Source: Hymenochaete sp. R1 (Eukaryota; Basidiomycota; Agaricomycetes; Hymenochaetales; Hymenochaetaceae). Taken from it: a stretch of 64,000 bases of DNA. The translations under genes were made by a program, and so were the position numbers. The stretch is from NCBI GenBank assembly GCA_019400425.1, contig JAFREE010000097.1, forward strand, positions 27,884-91,883, written 5' to 3'. Of the stretch, positions 58,342 through 64,000 are shown piece by piece. Under the pieces are notes generated by a model. That model did not search any database, was not told where the DNA came from, and worked only from the letters and a program-made list of their open reading frames with translations. The first letter of the stretch is position 1. Every line of letters begins with the position of its first letter.

Positions 58342-60860
58342 AAGTGAAAGAGCTTTTCTTTTCAATCCCGAGTCTTTCTTTCACAAGTTTCAGGCTTCGA
58401 CGTCCTTCGCCCAAACCTAAAGCTTTGAGTAACCCACTGTATATAGCTCCATTCATCCGACTCACCTGGTTTCTTTCTCAGCATAACAGATCCTGCCTCA
58501 GCTACGCTTCCTGACGCTCCTTGCAAGTGTATACATGTAATATTTACCCACTTTCTTAAAGCACGGAAACACATTCGGCGGTCTCAATTCAAGTTCATCT
58601 TTGACGGGTACTTCTACGCTTATGGAAGCGAGGACACCACTGTGCGAGTGCTGCTAGTCTATTCAATAAGACGCCTCCATCATGTAATTGTTGTTGCGCT
58701 CGTCTGAAGACAAACTCGTTCTTACGGGAACGTGAGATGGAATTCATTCGAAAACGACTTCCGTAGTTCCAAAATAGGATGACCATTGGCCAACGCAGGA
58801 CCACATCTACCGAAGATATTGCCCGTCAGCTTTGCGCGTTGAGTTTTGTGATGTCTTTGCGCTTCTGCCCGGATATGGGATGCACAACACAGAACGGTTG
58901 GTTTCCTATGGACCGAAATTGTGTTTGGATGAGTGCAACACCCTCAGACTGCATGGAATCGGGCAGATGTCCCTCAATGATGGATGTCGGCTTTGGTCGG
59001 GGAAAAGAGGGAAAGGACAAAACACTTGTGAGTTTAAAGCACAATGTCGAAAGGCATTAATGGTCGTCCATGGTTCAATGTGGGAATTTATCTGGTCACT
59101 GTGGGCACATGTTTGTCTTTAGCCATGATTAGTAGACGCATATGGAATTTATAAAACGATCTCGTTGCTTATGACAGGAATACCCATTTATTTCATTTCA
59201 GTGAGCCGTCATTAGTGATTGTACACTATTTGAGCGACAAACTCCTCTGTTCAAGGATACCGAGCAACAATACTTTCGACTACAGCGCGCTAGTAAGAAA
59301 CGCGCCAGCCTCCCCTCTAATCCTCATCATTTCGCTCTTTTGAACTCGACCTGAAGACACCAAACCTATTCCTCCGCGTTGACTTCCCAACTTCAGCCTC
59401 ATTGCGCACCAACAGGCGACAAAATGCACCCTATCGGCACCCAATTTGCAACTTCCCTGTGCATTAGCGCTGTGAATACCTCCAAAATCGGTGTGGACTG
59501 CATGACTCATCCTTCTAACTCAGTGTTTAGCATTGTAGATGGCTCAGGCTATGTTGGACGTGTGCTTTATGACGGTTGAGCGAGCGGGTCCGGTTTGAGA
59601 TGCAGACACGAGAATGAAACTGATGCGTCGGAAGTGGATTGAGTCAGAACGCGTTAAGATTTCTGACGGATGAAAATGTTCTACTTTGCGTGAAAGGGCA
59701 ACCAAAAGAGCTGACGCAAGTACCATGCGAGTACCAAAAGTAACGCGCACCTTCTTGCCCATTAGGTAGAATAGCGAGAACGTGAGCGTCAGACGTTGCA
59801 CTGAAGATGGAGGAAGAGCTGTATAGATAGAAGCCTGCGTATGAAAAAGGAACAGAAAATGGCGAGAAGAGTAAGGCAGACATACCATTCCATTCACGAA
59901 GGTCTCATCAATAGCTAAATAGTAAGCTTGTAGCACCTTGTTGCAACGTCCATCTCTCATCTCGTTCCTCGCTTGTACATTTTGTTGTTGCTGTCCTTCC
60001 CAAGTCGCCCCCATCAAGTACTATCACGTTGAAAACGACGGGAACCGCCCGAGTGTATCCCACTAAAGGCTGCTTCTGTTCCCAAAGAATGTAAAGAAAT
60101 ACTGAGTCGTCAGTTTGCGGTGAAGAGATCATGTTGCTGAGTTCAAAGAGAAGGGTGATGTGGATGGAGAAAGGAAAAGAGATCTAGAGAGAGGCGCCGT
60201 GCCACAATGGCGGGAAGTTTGACGCGCGTGAATACAGCTAGCTCCGAGTTTATCGGGAATCATCTTCTTTGACTTCAACCATCATCGTCCACTCGGACTC
60301 CTTACTAAGTTACTTACTGAGTTACTCAACTGAGCGACTCCTCACGCTTCATATTTCTCGAATTAACATTGAATTCTGGGAGCACAGCACAGCATCCGGA
60401 TCACCATCCGTTCCAGCTTCTACTTGGACTTGGGAGGTGCTCATCGCATGAAACGAATGAAAGCAAATGCCACGGTTTTTGCCCAATGCCCGTGCAGACA
60501 CACACGTCCAATCTCAATCAATCATGCACCGCATACACCAGGAAGGATAATTCCTTCCCATTACAATGATCCATGAGTATGGGCTCGTCGTGCTCGGCTC
60601 ATATCACTGCTGTCAAGGCTCACCGCGCTCGTCCGCATTACTTCCTCTATCGTCACCCAAGGAAACTCTCTGCACCCACCCTCTTCGAATCTTATACTCC
60701 TTCCTTGATTCTCAGGCCCCATAGTTAAAACATTTGGTGGGAGTGAAACCAATTGGTGGATTGACCCAGAGTTGAAGCAGCGCTCACGTCTTTTCTCTGC
60801 TTCAACGCTTACGGCGCCTACATCTAAGTTCAACATCACATCAACTTGAGGGCCGTCATT
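58342..60860. other. Accessory intergenic DNA
   Basis: No gene is convincing. On the minus strand 59544-60132 two overlapping frames (one beginning MISSPQTDDSVFLYILWEQK, one containing VLQAYYLAIDETFVNGM) have usable GTATGT...CAG splice signals and might be a small gene or a decayed one, but no family is recognised. The element carrying the transposase to the right may begin near the right end of this stretch. Confidence 0.35.
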
Positions 60861-60867
60861 GCTAAAG

Positions 60868-61140
60868 TGTATCATACTTTTGTGGGTTAACCCAGCCGAT
60901 ATGTATCATGTACTCGGGGGTGATCGTCAGAATCATCGACGCGTCGCGTCACATGACTCAAGTCTCCAAGCATCTATATCACAACTCCATGGGTCAACTG
61001 AAAATTAAAGAAACATTGAAGGCAAAGTAGATACTTAGAGTACTCTAAGGTGTATCAGTGATACCCACAATCTAAGATACAGGACACAAATCTTAGGCAG
61101 ATGTGATACATTATTGAATTTACTATAAATTATTTGTGGG
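60868..61140. repeat. Sparse GTATCA/TGATAC zone flanking the tandem array
   Basis: Contains GTATCA at 60868 and 60903, a 12-bp palindrome TGGGTTAACCCA at about 60882-60893, and a near-perfect palindrome GTATCAGTGATAC at 61052-61064. Left of that palindrome the hexamer reads GTATCA, to the right TGATAC. The zone looks like a subterminal region of a DNA transposon. Confidence 0.55.
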
Positions 61141-61144
61141 TCAG

Positions 61145-62505
61145 TTGATACAGATATCAGCCATAATTGATACTTTGGAATGGGTGGGTTGATACTTTTT
61201 GATTACGGACTGGCTCAAATGATACGGGTGTCTGCCATAATTGATACTTTGGAGTGGATGGATTGATACTTTTTGATTACAGACTGGCTCGGATGATACG
61301 GGTGTCTGCCGTAATTGATACTTCGGAGTGGGTGGTTTGATAATTTTTGATTACAGACTGGCTCGAATGATACGGATGTCAGCCATAGTTGATACTTTGG
61401 AGTGGGTGGATTGATACTTTTTGATTACGGACTGGCTCAAATGATACGGATGACTCTCGTAATTGATACTTCGGAGTGGATGGATTGATACATTATGATA
61501 CCAGGCTGGCTCAAATGATACGGGTGTCTGCCGTAATTGATACTTCGGAATGGGTGGGTTGATACTTTTTGATTACAGACTGGCTTGAATGATACAAGAG
61601 TCATATGTAATTGATACTTCGGAGTGGGTGGATTGATAACTTTTGATTACGGTCTGGCTCAAATGATACGGATGACTCTCGTAATTGATACTTCGGAGTG
61701 GATGGATTGATACATTATGATACCAGGCTGGCTCAAATGATACGGGTGTCTGCCGTAATTGATACTTCGGAGTGGGTGGGTTGACACATTTTGATTACGG
61801 ACTGGCTCGGATGATACGGATGACTCTCATAATTGATACTTCGGAGTGGATGGAATGATAATTTTTGATTATGGTCTGGCTTGAATGATACAGATGTCAG
61901 ATATAATTGATACTTTGGAGTGGATGGAATGATACTTCTTGATACTGGACTGGCTCGAATGATACAAGAGTCATATGTAATTGATACTTCGGAGTGGGTG
62001 GATTGATAACTTTTGATTACGGACTGGCTCGAATGATACGGATGTCAGCCATAGTTGATACTTCGGAGTGGATGGATTGATACTTTTTGATTACGGACTG
62101 GCTCGAATGATACGGATGACTCTCGTAATTGATACTTCGGAGTGGATGGATTGATACATTATGATACCAGGCTGGCTCAGTTGATACGGGTGTCAGCCGT
62201 AATTGATACTTCGGAGTGGATGGATTGATACTTTTTGATTACGGACTGGCTCGGATGATACGGATGACTCTCGTAATTGATACTTTGGAATGGGTGGGTT
62301 GATACTTTTTGATTACAGACTGGCTCGGATGATACAAGAGTCATATGTAATTGATACTTCAGAGTGGGTGGATTGATACATTATGATACCAGGCTGGCTC
62401 AAATGATACGGGTGTCTGCCGTAGTTGATACTTCAGAGTGGATGGAATGATACATTTTGATTATGGACTGGCTTGGGTGATACAGATGTCTGCCATAATT
62501 GATTT
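61145..62505. repeat. Tandem array, 74-bp unit, about 18 copies
   Basis: Each unit contains TTGATACTTCGGAGTGGGTG, then TTGATACTTTTTGATTACGG, then ACTGGCTCAAATGATACGGG; TGATAC occurs three times per unit at spacings 22, 28 and 24. The marker GATGACTCTC recurs at 61449, 61671, 61819, 62115 and 62263, always a multiple of 74 apart, so units keep exact length over more than 800 bp. Variant classes (GACTCTCGT, GTCTGCCGT, AGAGTCATATGT; TTATGATACCAGG versus TTTTGATTACGG) are ordered. The trimer 61449-61671 (222 bp) is a higher-order repeat. No open frame spans the array. Confidence 0.95.
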
Positions 62506-62603
62506 TATTTTATTTTATAATTTTAGAAGTGCAGTTGAATCATTTGTTATTTGTTTGGTTAATGTATGCCATAAGTTGGTCAGGATATCATTTTAAGGGT
62601 TCT

Positions 62604-64000
62604 CTATTCATTACATGCCAATGTAGGTAGGGATAGGCTTTGTACTACAACATTCCATTCTTTAAGATAAAGGTCTGAGAGAGTGTGACGGATATGTGCC
62701 TGGCGGCGAGCATGTGCTGAGAGTCCTGATTGTAATAGCGGGTCCTCGACACTTCGAATATTCACTTTCCTCTCCCAACTTTGTCCTTGCCATCGAAGGA
62801 AAGAAACTGTTCGGCGCATTTCCTCGAGGAGTAATTGTATTTCTTCATTCCATCTGTCTCGTCGTGCCTTCATACGAACCCAATCATGTCGGAGTGCATC
62901 ATTATCTTCAGCATCTCTACTGTCAGTAGCGGTGGTCCAGATCCAACTTGGTTTGAATGAACCTTCGCTCGGGCGTACATCATCTGTCTGTTCAGGTTGC
63001 GGACCTTTGATATCGTTCTTTGTTAGGGATTTGAGGTTTTGAACGTGATTAGAGTCCGGTTGCAAGACCAGTAAGGCAGTTCGGGCTACACGATAGTTAT
63101 CGGCGGCACGCTCAATTCGTTTAGTAACGGATTCCTGTGCTGAACGAGCCCGAGTCACCACTGCATTACCAGAGCCATAGGCATGTTGCTTCTTGAAGAT
63201 AGTGACCTGCTGACGATGACGCAGGAGACGACGTAGTTCAAACAAGGCGTCGTCTACTTGAGCCAGACGAAGTTTGATTTCTATTTCAATAAGTTCTCTC
63301 CGGGCGTTGTCTACACAAGCAGATGGTAGACGGAGTGCGATTAATTCTACCTCAATGTCATTTGCTGAGGTTATGTCGTCATCATCGTCAAAGGCAGGTA
63401 AATGCTGTTGTTGGCATTTGCGCCAGGCGAGAAATTGACGAAAAAAGTTGGCGCGCATTGAGTCGAGGTCGGATTTGGACAAACGCTTCTCCGCCACTGC
63501 AAAAGATATTGCCCGCCTTTTTTTGTCAGACAAAAAGACGGTCAAACACGTCTGACATTTGAACTCACTGGATTTTCTCAAGCTTCAATCCATCCGAGAC
63601 AAAAGTCCTAGCCGAAACACTGTCATGAGCGAGCGTGCCGCTTTGTAGATCTGCCAGGTCATTAGTTGCAAATTCTTGCAGTATTTGCCGTTCGGTGATA
63701 CCTAGGAAGGAAGATTCAGCTATAGTCACAGTTAACTCGAAGAACCCACTTTGCTCTGGTACCTCATACGGATCTTTCGATGATAAACCATCATCCCAAG
63801 AAGAAACCATGTGGGCCCAAGTAGAAATGTCTTCGTCAGAAAGCGAATCCTCGAACTCGTCCAAGACCTTCTGTTGTTCCTCCGCCATTCGTACTGCTTC
63901 TTTCAATTTTGATGGGAAGAACGAAAAGAAGGACAATATCTTGGCCCAGTTCCAAGACCCGAAATGAGCATCCAGAGTTTCATGACGGAACGCGGGTGTC
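62604..64000 (-). CDS. KDZ-type transposase, C-terminal part (5' end outside window)
   Basis: The gene enters from beyond 64000 and ends at 62604. The visible part has two exons joined at an intron of about 45 nt near 63520-63563 (LEKIQ to RAISFAVAEKR). The upstream exon has TLDAHFGSWNWAKIL, characteristic of the catalytic region's end in Kyakuja-Dileera-Zisupton transposases. The C-terminal helical part follows: FFRQFLAWRKCQQQHLPAF, DALFELRRLLRHRQQVTIFK, TALLVLQPD, ALRHDWVRMKARRDRWNEEI, QLLLEEMRRTVSFLRWQGQS and GLSAHARRQAHIRHTLSDLY. KDZ elements are expanded in Agaricomycetes, where they have been linked to TET/JBP genes. About 430 codons are visible without a stop or frameshift, so the copy may be intact. 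Confidence 0.88.

Noticed and set aside
59544..60132. Minus-strand small gene (frames starting MISSPQTDDS and MMGATWEGQQ)
   Set aside because: Splice signals exist, but several mutually exclusive frames look equally good and none resembles a known family; not enough to call a CDS.
61145..62505. CRISPR-like array
   Set aside because: Units are contiguous variants of one 74-bp sequence without unique spacers, and the genome is eukaryotic.

Overview
The window is nuclear DNA of a filamentous basidiomycete, very probably an Agaricomycete. Genes are dense and mostly carry many short introns (about 45-70 nt, GTNNGY...AG). The gene set includes an aminopeptidase-type ICP55, a long Q-rich LIM-binding protein, a BTB protein and a NACHT-WD40 receptor, plus a KDZ-type transposase, an element family expanded in mushrooms. 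All coding models were joined by hand from frame, splice-site phase and family resemblance. No database was searched.

Layout. 0.7-5.5 kb (-): a PNUTS/Ppn1-like PP1 regulator (TFIIS-N domain, RVxF motif, CCCH finger), divergent from an HMG-box protein (6.1-7.3 kb, +). 9.3-10.4 kb (-): an unrecognised coiled-coil/zinc-finger-like gene. 11.1-11.8 kb (-): the ribosome-biogenesis protein IMP3. 12.3-14.1 kb (-): a small lineage-specific gene beside a decayed copy of itself. 15.6-21.6 kb (+): an 1868-residue LDB/Adn1-like co-regulator. 22.9-31.7 kb: a housekeeping block with acyl-CoA dehydrogenase (+), the mitochondrial glycine carrier HEM25 (-), SPT4 (+), a class-3 lipase (-) and SWC2/YL1 (+). 32.8-34.1 kb (-): BTB protein. 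35.2-37.1 kb (-): a coiled-coil protein made of two duplicated halves. 37.8-40.1 kb (+): ICP55. 40.3-42.8 kb (-): an APC-superfamily permease whose first intron carries a TPP riboswitch. 43.0-47.4 kb (-): eIF5B. 47.9-49.9 kb (-): a disordered protein. 51.0-56.2 kb (+): a NACHT-WD40 receptor. From 56.2 kb to the right edge the DNA is accessory: an inverted-repeat element (57.66-58.34 kb), a 74-bp tandem array (about 61.15-62.5 kb) and the 3' part of a KDZ transposase gene running off the window.

The most notable object is the permease plus riboswitch. The aptamer core (UUGAGAUUAUACC ... AACCUGAUC ... UGCGUAGGGAA) lies inside a roughly 420-nt intron after codon 26 of a permease related to GABA/choline/thiamine (Thi9-type) carriers. 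Intron retention would stop translation after 48 residues. An 8-nt stretch of exon 1 is exactly complementary to the aptamer's CCUGAUCA, as a splicing switch of the Neurospora NMT1 kind would need. This points to a thiamine transporter under direct feedback by thiamine pyrophosphate.

Other structural observations are a 7-nt microexon in ICP55, the exact gene-internal duplication at 35-37 kb with the same intron phase in both halves, and the phase-perfect 74-bp array next to the transposase.
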